This document shows positions 10,088 to 17,777 of a stretch of 64,000 nucleotides of DNA, in pieces. The notes under the pieces are model-generated. The model ran no database searches, was not told where the DNA came from, and saw nothing but the letters and a program-made list of their open reading frames with translations. Numbering within the stretch: position 1 is the first letter of the stretch; each line of letters begins with the position of its first letter. This stretch comes from Neobacillus dielmonensis. Its GTDB lineage: Bacteria; Bacillota; Bacilli; Bacillales; Cytobacillaceae. The position numbers and the translations under genes were made by a program. The stretch lies in NCBI RefSeq assembly GCF_000612665.1, contig NZ_HG942078.1:34004-98003 (forward strand), in the 5' to 3' direction.

Positions 10088-10384
10088 CTAATACTCAGAT
10101 CTAGTCTCTATACTGTTGGGGAAATGCACTGAGCTTATATTGTTTTTATACATTTCTATGGTGACATTGAACTCTTTTAGTATTTTTCTTTGAGCATCTA
10201 CTTTTCTTCTATACTCGTCGCGAAGCTCTTCTAATGAACAGAGCTCCGAATATTTTAACGAAAGAATGGACTTTTGAATCCATTTGTTTATTCTTTGTTG
10301 CTGATTTTCATAATGCTCGATATCTTCTTTAATTAAAGTAAGCACGAATCCTATTTGTTGCTCGGTTTTGACTGACTTTCTCAA
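10088..10384 (-). CDS. Small helical hypothetical protein
   Basis: 98 residues if started at the TTG after GAGGTGAGG; a 124-residue frame is open, but its first 26 codons cover the ribosome site. The protein is charged and predicted almost all helical (EQQIGF, EDIEHYENQQQRINKWIQ, RKVDAQRKILKEFN), likely coiled-coil, with no membrane segment. No family recognised. It stands alone upstream of the C39-like peptidase gene on the same strand. Confidence 0.5.
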   Translation of the reverse strand: MRKSVKTEQQIGFVLTLIKEDIEHYENQQQRINKWIQKSILSLKYSELCSLEELRDEYRRKVDAQRKILKEFNVTIEMYKNNISSVHFPNSIETRSEY

Positions 10385-10696
10385 AATCCTCACCTCAATA
10401 CCTTTTTTAAAATTATAATCTCTGATTTGTATTTTTTGATTATAAAGGCTAAATCTTAACAAACCCTTAACAGGAAATTTAAAAAATGATAGGAATAAAC
10501 ATTCCCCTTTCGCATACGGTTGCGTTCTATAAAGGCCATTTAAAGTTTGACAATATGTATGATTTCTCGGGAAATGAGGATGACTAGCTTTGATTATTTC
10601 GAATTAAGTCGGAAATTATCGAATTCTATTGGTTTCCTATGTTTTCCAACTGATATATGATAGAAATTAACTACTACTTTTATAGGAGGTTTAAAT

Positions 10697-10825
10697 ATGC
10701 CCCTATTGCATATGAAAGAGATCTCCACTCCTTTAAAATGGTTTGGCATTAAATTTTTCCGCGATCATGAAGGCTATACATACATCAAAGTTGGAAGCCG
10801 GCCCCGTAAACGATTATTTTCCTAG
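10697..10825 (+). CDS. 42-residue basic hypothetical protein
   Basis: An ATG 6 nt after a strong AGGAGG opens a 42-codon frame starting MPLLHMKEIS and ending RPRKRLFS. It is basic and contains an aromatic core (KWFGIKFF, GYTYIKVG), with no signal peptide. The strong ribosome site and isolated position in the 10.5-11.1 kb gap favour a real small gene. No family recognised. Confidence 0.5.
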   Translation: MPLLHMKEISTPLKWFGIKFFRDHEGYTYIKVGSRPRKRLFS

Positions 10826-10910
10826 CTAAGTCGTTTTTTTCCATGCATTAAATAAGCCATAGGATTATCAGTACTTTCAATGAATGATATAAAAGGAGTG
10901 GACCTCAATC

Positions 10911-10944
10911 GAAACAGGGTGCCGGAATAGGGACACCCTGTTTC
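10911..10944. other. Perfect 11-bp inverted repeat, intergenic
   Basis: Arms 10911-10921 and 10934-10944 are perfect complements around a 12-nt loop. Neither strand has a clear T-tract, so it may be a weak terminator of the small gene at 10697 or an RNA-structure element. Confidence 0.4.
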
Positions 10945-11038
10945 TCATTATGGTATTTGTTGAATTTGTCCTATTGATAAGAGTCACAATAACTCTTAAT
11001 TGTAGCTTCAGAGATTTTAATACAAATTTCATTACTTT

Positions 11039-11069
11039 TTTACAAATTTCTCCCTGTTTATGATACATT
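11039..11069 (+). promoter_or_regulatory. Candidate SigA promoter with extended -10
   Basis: TTACAA (11040-11045), an 18-nt spacer and TACATT (11064-11069) preceded by TG one base upstream lie 88 nt before the start of the membrane protein at 11157. Pattern match only. Confidence 0.3.
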
Positions 11070-11156
11070 AGTAGCACAAGACACTGGGACGTTCTCTGCT
11101 TCACTATAACGAAAACAAGAACGGCTCCCATGTACAATTGGAACGGAGAGCTTATC

Positions 11157-11780
11157 ATGTTGACGGAAGCCCAACAAAAGGTAAAGCAGGAACTGGAAGA
11201 ATTGAAGCTAAAAAGTTTGTTCCAAGAAAACACAGAAGTTTTTCTTCCAGTATCGGTGCAGCCCAAAACGAGATGGCCGGTTTATTTAATCACCTTTCTG
11301 GTTTTGAGTTTTATTTTTTGCTATATGACGGTATCGCTTTCAAAACCCTCCCAGCAAAATATTCGCTCCTATTTATCCAAAGAATTGGATTATAATCGTA
11401 AAAGTAACAGACTCTTGGCTGATGTCCTAGAAGCACATACACTAGAGCCGCAACAGGCAAAAAGTGAACAGCTCCAGTTACTCGAAAAGACTAAAAGCCT
11501 TTCAGTTCCTAGTGGCTTCCAAGATCATGGAGAGGATTTTCTTTCGCTGCTAGAACATAGAAGTATGATTTTAGCCAACTTGGCTGAATCTAACAGCATT
11601 GATTCTAATACACTTAACCGATACCTAATGGAGTTAGAGGTAAAACAAGAACTAGCACTTGATAGCCTAATGAAGGCATTAGACAAACAAGGTATCCCAT
11701 ATAATTCGAATCGTGATGGTTCAATCCAATACCAGATTGAACAAAAGTCTTTCGAATTTACCTTGAAACCAAAACCCTGA
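11157..11780 (+). CDS. Single-pass membrane protein of unknown function
   Basis: 207 residues, started at the ATG after GGAG (an upstream in-frame ATG at 11130 has no ribosome site). An N-terminal amphipathic cytoplasmic helix (1-30) is followed by one membrane span near residues 43-62 (WPVYLITFLVLSFIFCYMTV) and an extracytoplasmic helical region of about 145 residues rich in Glu, Gln and Leu, probably coiled-coil. No catalytic motif and no family recognised. Convergent with the CPBP protease gene, sharing a terminator. Confidence 0.7.
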   Translation: MLTEAQQKVKQELEELKLKSLFQENTEVFLPVSVQPKTRWPVYLITFLVLSFIFCYMTVSLSKPSQQNIRSYLSKELDYNRKSNRLLADVLEAHTLEPQQAKSEQLQLLEKTKSLSVPSGFQDHGEDFLSLLEHRSMILANLAESNSIDSNTLNRYLMELEVKQELALDSLMKALDKQGIPYNSNRDGSIQYQIEQKSFEFTLKPKP

Positions 11781-11790
11781 CCTACAGAAA

Positions 11791-11818
11791 AGAGACTGCA
11801 ACCATTTGCAGCCTCTTC
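11791..11818. terminator. Bidirectional terminator between convergent genes
   Basis: A 10-bp stem with one mismatch (11792-11801 with 11806-11815, 4-nt loop) lies between convergent stops; the tails are only moderately T-rich. Confidence 0.6.
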
Positions 11819-11819
11819 C

Positions 11820-12728
11820 TTAAAGCTCTTTTGTTATAGCAACAACATCCACTGTCTCCTGCTGCTTCAATTGTCGTTGTCTCGACTTATCCCAACTAAA
11901 CATAATGATATGAATAATCATGACTAGTAGTCCAAACAGCTCAACCGCGTAATCGAAATAGTACCACGATAAAGTAGCTGTTATATCATAAAACGAATGG
12001 ATTAGCACTGTCACCCATAGGTTGCGTGTCCACAACAGGATGATCCCAAACAAAAATCCCATATTGGCAAATGTGACAATCGCCCCAATTTTAACTGGCC
12101 ATGGCTCAACCGTATCTAACGTATGGTCAACACCGAAAAAGATCGATGTCCAAAACAGGGCCAGCATGACGAAGATATCTCTCCTCCCCGTCTCCCAACG
12201 GCGTGAAAAGATCTTTTTACAAACTATGAGGATCAGTATCATATAGGAAAGCCGCCAAACCTCTTCTAAGCCAGCAAGCGAATCCGTGTATATATCCGCC
12301 CCAATGGTGTCCACTTGATCGATAAGTGTCCAGAGTGGAGTGGGTTGCGCTTCATCTTCTATTCCATAGTCTCCTGAAGTCTGTGTCAAAGTATAATCTT
12401 CGACGTATTGCTCATAATTCATGCTGAAATCATCAAATGTGTAGCTTGAGTAAATATTGACTACGTAGCTGCCGAGAAAAAAAATCAAAAAGCCGCCTGT
12501 AAATTGGAGCATAAGCCTGCGCTTTGGCCTTTGATCAATCGTTTGTGGCTGAAGGTGGCGATGTAGCTTTAAACCGACAAAAAAGGACGAGACCATCAAA
12601 GCATCATATAAGGTACTAGCCAAATAGCTGTAACGATTCAAATAGAGGAGAATTTCTGCCCCAAATGTGACCATCAGGATGGCCACAAACAATTTTTTGG
12701 ATATCGTTTCGGTTAAATTTGTTGTCAT
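11820..12728 (-). CDS. CPBP-family intramembrane glutamic protease
   Basis: 302 residues with about eight membrane segments. The family's three motifs are present in order: EExxxR (GLEEVWRLSY), FxxxH (FFGVDHTLD) and HxxxD (LIHSFYD). CPBP proteins (Rce1/Abi type) cleave membrane-bound substrates or assist peptide maturation and immunity; the substrate here is unknown. An acidic loop of about 60 residues (from YSSYTFDDFS to IDQVDTIG) before the EExxxR motif is unusual and probably extracytoplasmic. I chose the ATG at 12728 after GGGAGAGG; seven upstream codons are unlikely to be translated. Confidence 0.82.
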   Translation of the reverse strand: MTTNLTETISKKLFVAILMVTFGAEILLYLNRYSYLASTLYDALMVSSFFVGLKLHRHLQPQTIDQRPKRRLMLQFTGGFLIFFLGSYVVNIYSSYTFDDFSMNYEQYVEDYTLTQTSGDYGIEDEAQPTPLWTLIDQVDTIGADIYTDSLAGLEEVWRLSYMILILIVCKKIFSRRWETGRRDIFVMLALFWTSIFFGVDHTLDTVEPWPVKIGAIVTFANMGFLFGIILLWTRNLWVTVLIHSFYDITATLSWYYFDYAVELFGLLVMIIHIIMFSWDKSRQRQLKQQETVDVVAITKEL

Positions 12729-12778
12729 ACAAGCCTCTCCCTGGAACAAAATAATGCTTTTTAAAACCTAAATATCAC

Positions 12779-12874
12779 TTATTTTGTTAATAATCGAACA
12801 GCCAGTATCCCAAAACTATTTAGTATAACGATGAATATGAAACAAGCAATCATCCACTTCCCAAACCTAGACAT
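12779..12874 (-). CDS. 31-residue membrane peptide
   Basis: MSRFGKWM starts 6 nt or so after AAGGGG and is followed by a single hydrophobic helix (IACFIFIVILNSFGILAV) and a basic tail. It lies 51 bp upstream of the CPBP protease start on the same strand, so it may be co-transcribed. Small size limits certainty. Confidence 0.4.
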   Translation of the reverse strand: MSRFGKWMIACFIFIVILNSFGILAVRLLTK

Positions 12875-13047
12875 GGCCAGCACCCCTTAGACGAGTGTAA
12901 ATCTCCTGAGAAAAGACTAACATATCATAAGATAATAATAGTAATAATTTAACATATTGCGAGTTAAATATCATTAACAAATATACAAACCGATTTGCAT
13001 ATATTTTTTTCCCCTACTACTTTACTATCATAATTTAACGTTAGATT

Positions 13048-14058
13048 TTATCTTACCTTAATAAGTTTATGTCGGATTAGAGAAACTAAAAACGACAGAC
13101 CAAAAGTAGAAAATACGATTGGGACGGCATAATAAATCACCTGAGGCTGCGACTTAAATACATTAGTAAATACATATTGATAAACAAATTTATCTGTAAT
13201 ATTGGAGGCTAAATAAATATCAAGAGACAATATAGAAATAAGCGAAAGGATTTTTGCAATAAAGTTTACTTTAATATTAATGTCATAAAATAAAAGGAAG
13301 AAAATTGTTGCATGAATGACAACTACCAGAGAGGAATAATAACCTGCCGCCCCTGTAAAGTTTCCACCGTTAGCATAATGAACCTCAATAAATGTTTCCA
13401 ACAAGGTGATTAAGAGGAGTGCAACAGCACCGGTCAACTTATTGACTTTCACTTGATACTCCCTGATAAAACTTCCAATCAAATAATAGGTCAATGGATA
13501 AATGCCTACCCAAAAGTCAGGAAAAAAAAGGACTTCTCTCGCTTTAAGATTAAAGAATGTTGGAACACCTGTAATAAAAAGGAATACAAGAATTAACACG
13601 ACCTTTTGTTTCTTGGTTGCAATGTTTTTATAAAGTATATTGATATAAGGGCTAAGTAAGAATAATCCAATAAACATATTTATATACCATGAGTAGTTGT
13701 TAGCATTGAAATTTAAAACCATTGCCAACCATTCTATTGCAGTCTTATGTTCTTTAAAATAATATTTTCTTACCATAATCGCTATTATTGAATAAAACAG
13801 ATAAATGATTAAAATGGGGATAATTTTCTTGAAATACTGTTTGGTTGGCTTTTTTTCAAGTTGCAAATAACCTGTAATAATTAAAAATAAGGGTACACAG
13901 ATTAAGAAACTCATTCGGGCAAAGACTTGTACATCCATATTTTTCCCAATTAAGGGTGTTGAATAAAACTCAGTATTTAAAAAGAAATGAACAGAGACAA
14001 CAAAAAACGTAGCAAATACCTTTACTAAGTCAATTCCAGTTTTTCTGTTAGATATCAT
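13048..14058 (-). CDS. Acyltransferase 3 family membrane protein
   Basis: 336 residues, about ten membrane segments, starting RKTGIDLVKVFATFFVVSVHFF. The D-x-x-K/R followed by an in-membrane His (VSVHFF, residue about 23) is the family's active-site signature. Such enzymes O-acetylate surface polysaccharides or peptidoglycan. AAGGA lies 9 nt before the ATG. The 175 bp between this gene's stop and the small peptide are AT-rich with no gene seen. The specific acceptor is unknown; galU and the secreted peptidase nearby fit a surface role. Confidence 0.8.
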   Translation of the reverse strand: MISNRKTGIDLVKVFATFFVVSVHFFLNTEFYSTPLIGKNMDVQVFARMSFLICVPLFLIITGYLQLEKKPTKQYFKKIIPILIIYLFYSIIAIMVRKYYFKEHKTAIEWLAMVLNFNANNYSWYINMFIGLFLLSPYINILYKNIATKKQKVVLILVFLFITGVPTFFNLKAREVLFFPDFWVGIYPLTYYLIGSFIREYQVKVNKLTGAVALLLITLLETFIEVHYANGGNFTGAAGYYSSLVVVIHATIFFLLFYDINIKVNFIAKILSLISILSLDIYLASNITDKFVYQYVFTNVFKSQPQVIYYAVPIVFSTFGLSFLVSLIRHKLIKVR

Positions 14059-14366
14059 GTTGAAGGATCCTTCTTCCAGTTCTGATCTACTTGTAAAACT
14101 TTCTATGCCACAATAACTATAGTATTAAATTATATAAAGTATAAAATGTCAATAATCTATTTTTCACCGGATACCTGTTCAATATTTAGAAATAACGTTT
14201 AGTTATTTTGTAACTATACTCCGAGTACGCTTTCTTATCATCTCCGCTCAAAATCCATTCTATCAATGTTTAATATTGTTATTTTCTGGATACAACGTTC
14301 ATATGATGTACAAGCCAGCAGTGTCCGACTTCCTAGTTATATAACTTTTGAATAGGGGTCATATAG
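14059..14366. other. Divergent intergenic region, AT-rich, no gene
   Basis: This separates the acyltransferase gene (minus) from the DUF4359-like gene (plus) and must hold both promoters. Several AT-rich -10-like boxes occur (around 14120-14150), but I could not fix one. No ORF or hairpin is convincing. Confidence 0.4.
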
Positions 14367-14663
14367 ATGAGACGTTTCATTTCCATTATTTTTGTTTTAA
14401 TCCTTGTAGTTGTGTTGTCATCTACAAATCCGAAGCGGTCCGAGTATATTGACTGGATGAATCAGCAATCAATGGACCAGTCTTCCAACATTCTGCAGAA
14501 GGGCTTTTTGTCAGTGGCCGGAAAAACTATTTTCGATGCGGGAACCACAGAAAAGGACTATTACTTGTTTACCATCTATAAAACAGACTTTTCTGATGTT
14601 GGTATGGGAACGGTCACCGCTCTGGGGATCTTTAATCAATTTATTCCGCTCTCAAAAAAATAA
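14367..14663 (+). CDS. DUF4359-like small secreted or membrane-anchored protein
   Basis: 98 residues with a hydrophobic N-terminal segment (IIFVLILVVVLSS) followed by TNPKRSEYIDW, a conserved IFDAGTTEKDYYLFTIYKT segment and GIFNQFIPL. This NP-x-x-x-Y-W start and the late YLFTIY-GIF pattern match what I know of DUF4359 proteins, whose function is unknown. It ends at a bidirectional terminator shared with the island operon on the opposite strand. Confidence 0.65.
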   Translation: MRRFISIIFVLILVVVLSSTNPKRSEYIDWMNQQSMDQSSNILQKGFLSVAGKTIFDAGTTEKDYYLFTIYKTDFSDVGMGTVTALGIFNQFIPLSKK

Positions 14664-14665
14664 AG

Positions 14666-14699
14666 AAAACAGGCTGACATCCTGTGTCAGCCTGTTTTA
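14666..14699. terminator. Bidirectional terminator at the island's left edge
   Basis: A perfect 14-bp stem with 5-nt loop (14666-14679 with 14685-14698) carries A-tract and T-tract on both sides. It separates the DUF4359-like gene from the minus-strand island operon. Confidence 0.92.
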
Positions 14700-14702
14700 T
14701 GT

Positions 14703-16469
14703 TTATTCCACCTTTTCCACTTGGAAAACAGGAACCTGTACGGTTTCACCGGTATCCGTTGTGATGGTGTCATAGCTATTAAACGTACCAATGAAATAAG
14801 AGCTATAATAGCTATTTATCTGTGAAGCACCCTTAAGGAGTAAATAACTAATTTCAGGCTGGTAAGTAGCATAATTATAGGTTTGGCTAATCTTTACCAG
14901 CGGCCCTTTACTGGAGTTCGTTTCAATACTGGCATTAAACCGTACCTTCTGCCCGTAATACTGGGTAATATTCTGAACATTAATATCTATATAATCCACT
15001 TTAATTTTTGAAAAGCGGAATTGCCCATAATAGTCTGGTTCATAGTAGGCCAACTCCCCTTCTCCTTGACCGACAGGGTTATCAACCAAAAGCATCCCAT
15101 CCGGTTCGGCCGTAAGATTATCAGCCTCAACGTTAAGGATTTGGTCCAGCGTGTTGCCCTTGACCTCGTAAGCCATGTAACGGTGCTTGCGGGTGGTAGA
15201 TTTAGCATCGACAAAAATCATTGGCACATCGGAACCAGTGAAGCTGTTTTTCAAATCCAGCTTATTAACAGTTGTACCACTTGGAAGTGTCCCGTTCGAA
15301 ACTGTCATATCCTGTTCACCGGTCAGTTTGCCAAAATAAACGCTCCCATCCGCAGCAACAGCAGCCACTGCACTATCTGCCCCCCACTTATTTCGGACAT
15401 TGACGAACTGTGGAAATTCTTTGTCAGGATATAATCGCTGCAGAACACGAATTGGTTCATATCGATCCCAAGCCAAGTTGGTATCAGCAATTAGCTGTTC
15501 GGTGTCCTCTAACGGTTTCAGATCCTCATAGAGTTTCACCGCATCCTCATACTTGTTAACTTCTGCCAATTTCTTGGCATTTGATAGTAACTCATTCTTA
15601 GTTTTTTCAATATAGACGATGACATTTGATTCGTCCATTTTCGCTGACAGCTTTTTAATGGAGTTCGCCTGTTCAGCAAAGGCAGCATAGTCCTTAGCTT
15701 CCATAGAGGTTTTTAGGACCTTTAGTAAATACTCATCAAGCGTCGAGACCAGCCATTCACTGTCAATCGAGAAGCTAGATAGCATCCCGAACTGGCGGTT
15801 GGCTTCTGAGACAAGGTCTATTAATGATTCATCTGCTGTAATCAGTTGGTTCAATTGGTCCTGATAATATTTTAAAAATATGTCTTTAATTTCGTTTGTT
15901 TTGGCGAATTTGCCACCATAATATTCTGCAGGAATCTTATTTAGCTTGTTATAGATGGTTTCTTCATTATCCTTATTTTTTAGACTGGCAATCTCTTTAC
16001 TTTTTATTTTTGAAAAATATGACTGTAAATCCTTATCGAGTCCTGTCAAGGCTAGCATTTCTTGATACATGTCTTTTTTGACTGGGCTTGCCCCAAGCCA
16101 TTTTTTCTGATTGTTTTGCCATTCCTCATATATAACCACCAATTCTTCCAAATTCTCGTGGTCATAATCGTCGGCTGCTTTTTCATCCCAATCCTCCATT
16201 TTCTCGCGGATAGGGGACAGGATGGATAGCTTTTCATTTATTTCCTTATTATGATCGGTAACCGCAACGTTTAGCTTTGCAGCCCGGAACATTTTTTCTG
16301 CTGCAACTAAATCACCTTTTTGAAAGAGATTCATGGCCTCTTCAAAAACAGACAGCTTCTCATGAGCAAGAATAATCTTTCCACCAACGAGAACCAGCAT
16401 AAGGACAAGCAAAATGAGAATAAAATTTCGTGAAAAGTGAACTTTTTTATAGACGGTCAGTTTAAACAT
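14703..16469 (-). CDS. Membrane-anchored TPR-like protein with extracytoplasmic beta domain (island)
   Basis: 588 residues: a short basic cytoplasmic tail, one membrane span (about 14-34, NFILILLVLMLVLVGGKIIL), then a large extracytoplasmic part. Residues about 37-350 are helical repeats with TPR-like FxxAMNLFQKGDLxxAEKMF and YEDAVKLYEDLKPLED segments. Residues about 360-588 look beta-rich with a propeller- or lipocalin-like feel (GSVYFGKLTG, DGMLLVDNPVG). It is the last gene of a three-gene operon with the zinc-ribbon protein 13 bp upstream. No family recognised. Topology parallels the extracytoplasmic tails of the pseudokinase and GAP1-like proteins, suggesting an outer-face assembly (inference). 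Confidence 0.75.
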   Translation of the reverse strand: MFKLTVYKKVHFSRNFILILLVLMLVLVGGKIILAHEKLSVFEEAMNLFQKGDLVAAEKMFRAAKLNVAVTDHNKEINEKLSILSPIREKMEDWDEKAADDYDHENLEELVVIYEEWQNNQKKWLGASPVKKDMYQEMLALTGLDKDLQSYFSKIKSKEIASLKNKDNEETIYNKLNKIPAEYYGGKFAKTNEIKDIFLKYYQDQLNQLITADESLIDLVSEANRQFGMLSSFSIDSEWLVSTLDEYLLKVLKTSMEAKDYAAFAEQANSIKKLSAKMDESNVIVYIEKTKNELLSNAKKLAEVNKYEDAVKLYEDLKPLEDTEQLIADTNLAWDRYEPIRVLQRLYPDKEFPQFVNVRNKWGADSAVAAVAADGSVYFGKLTGEQDMTVSNGTLPSGTTVNKLDLKNSFTGSDVPMIFVDAKSTTRKHRYMAYEVKGNTLDQILNVEADNLTAEPDGMLLVDNPVGQGEGELAYYEPDYYGQFRFSKIKVDYIDINVQNITQYYGQKVRFNASIETNSSKGPLVKISQTYNYATYQPEISYLLLKGASQINSYYSSYFIGTFNSYDTITTDTGETVQVPVFQVEKVE

Positions 16470-16482
16470 ATGCTATTCCTTT

Positions 16483-17415
16483 CTACGAAACAAACCGCTT
16501 GAAATCGGGATCGTAATTGTACTTCACAGAAACCAAACTTTTTGTTTTATCGCCTAGGCTTCCCCAATTGATATCAGGATTGGCATGAAGAATACTGCAA
16601 AGCCTCAATACCCTTTCTTTTGGGAAATAGTCGAGATATTCCTCAATAAACTCTGAAAACTCCATTATATAAAGCTTCATTCTCAGTGCCGTTCCCGCCA
16701 CCGTAATCAGGGAGTCCATTCCAAAGTCCCTAATAACCTCTTCTTTAAATTGAACAAAATAGCCAATACATTTTTTGGTCACCAAGCTGCGATTAATTTT
16801 GATGGCCTCTAATGTATACGTGACAAAATCTGGGTCATAGCCTGAGGGAACAAGCCCTTCAATCTCCAGTTCCATATCACTGCGCAAGATCATATCATTC
16901 AATAACTTTACCTGACGTAACTTTATCGCATCGTTCAAGATAAAGTCGCCAATTTCGCGATACTTTTCATATGCCATTGATAGCATGTTATCCCTCGCTT
17001 CTTCCTCGGCCAACACCGTATCATAGTGGATACCGGACTTTATTTTTGAAAGGTCACTACGGAGCAGTAACTTAAGCTGTATGAAGTTTTCAGATTTAAA
17101 GTAGAAAAAGGTCAAAACCACATACAATAAACAAAAGACTAACCCGGCTATTAAGGAGTAGTACAGCGTTTTTACAGTAGGCGCACCGACAATTCCTATA
17201 CAGACCAAGATTAAAATTAGACAAGCTTCATTAAACAACTTATTTCTTACGATGGATTTTATCAGACTATCCAATTCCACAAAGGTGGAGCCGCAAGTTG
17301 GGCAGTGATGATCTTTTAACACAGAGTAGCGATTGCATTTTTTGCACATTTTCAGCTTTTGAAAGCGGAACTTGGTCCGATTCTTTTTCGTCAATTGTAC
17401 TGCCTGCTTAGCCAT
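16483..17415 (-). CDS. Zinc-ribbon membrane protein (island)
   Basis: 310 residues. A basic N-terminus precedes a four-Cys zinc ribbon, CKKC then CPTC about 14 residues later (residues about 24-43). Two membrane spans follow (ACLILILVCIGIVGAP and LIAGLVFCLLYVVLTFFYF), then a cytoplasmic helical region of about 180 residues. Started at the ATG after GAGGGGG; the first codons overlap the end of the upstream small gene by 8 bp, indicating translational coupling. Function unknown; zinc ribbon plus membrane hairpin suggests an adaptor at the inner face of the complex. Confidence 0.75.
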   Translation of the reverse strand: MAKQAVQLTKKNRTKFRFQKLKMCKKCNRYSVLKDHHCPTCGSTFVELDSLIKSIVRNKLFNEACLILILVCIGIVGAPTVKTLYYSLIAGLVFCLLYVVLTFFYFKSENFIQLKLLLRSDLSKIKSGIHYDTVLAEEEARDNMLSMAYEKYREIGDFILNDAIKLRQVKLLNDMILRSDMELEIEGLVPSGYDPDFVTYTLEAIKINRSLVTKKCIGYFVQFKEEVIRDFGMDSLITVAGTALRMKLYIMEFSEFIEEYLDYFPKERVLRLCSILHANPDINWGSLGDKTKSLVSVKYNYDPDFKRFVS

Positions 17416-17557
17416 TGGCTTCCCCCTCATTCAGCATGATGATTAATTCATCATCGACTTCTTGAAAGTTGCCGCTGTTTCGTTTATTTTTCATCAACTT
17501 ATAAGCTTTCCAACAAAGAATGATTACTAGAAGACTAGTAAAGCCAATGCTATACAT
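17408..17557 (-). CDS. 49-residue membrane peptide (island)
   Basis: MYSIGFTSLLVIILCWKAYKLMK gives one membrane span, followed by a charged cytoplasmic tail ending EGEANG. It starts 8 nt after AAAGGGG and overlaps the zinc-ribbon gene start by 8 bp, so it is the first gene of this operon and likely a small subunit. Confidence 0.6.
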   Translation of the reverse strand: MYSIGFTSLLVIILCWKAYKLMKNKRNSGNFQEVDDELIIMLNEGEANG

Positions 17558-17590
17558 ATAAAATTCCCCTTTTGTTTTATTATGTGACAA

Positions 17591-17777
17591 TTTTCCACAA
17601 AATTTCCCATTATTTTACCAAAAAATACATTACCTTATATTATTCTAGTACTATTATAATATTTCTAGACGAGAATTGTTTGGGAAACTACTGGTAACGG
17701 TGGTAAAATGGTAGTATCATGCAATTTTTGCGGTGATGGATCGAAATTACAGGAAAACTGCTTAGTGGGGGTTCACA
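17591..17777. promoter_or_regulatory. Divergent promoter region of the island
   Basis: This 187-bp region serves the minus operon (17557 leftward) and the plus operon (17778 rightward). For the plus strand, two -10 candidates are visible: a consensus TATAAT at 17655-17660 with poor -35, and TAAAAT at 17704-17709 spaced 18 nt from TTGGGA at 17680. No operator palindrome is obvious. Confidence 0.35.
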
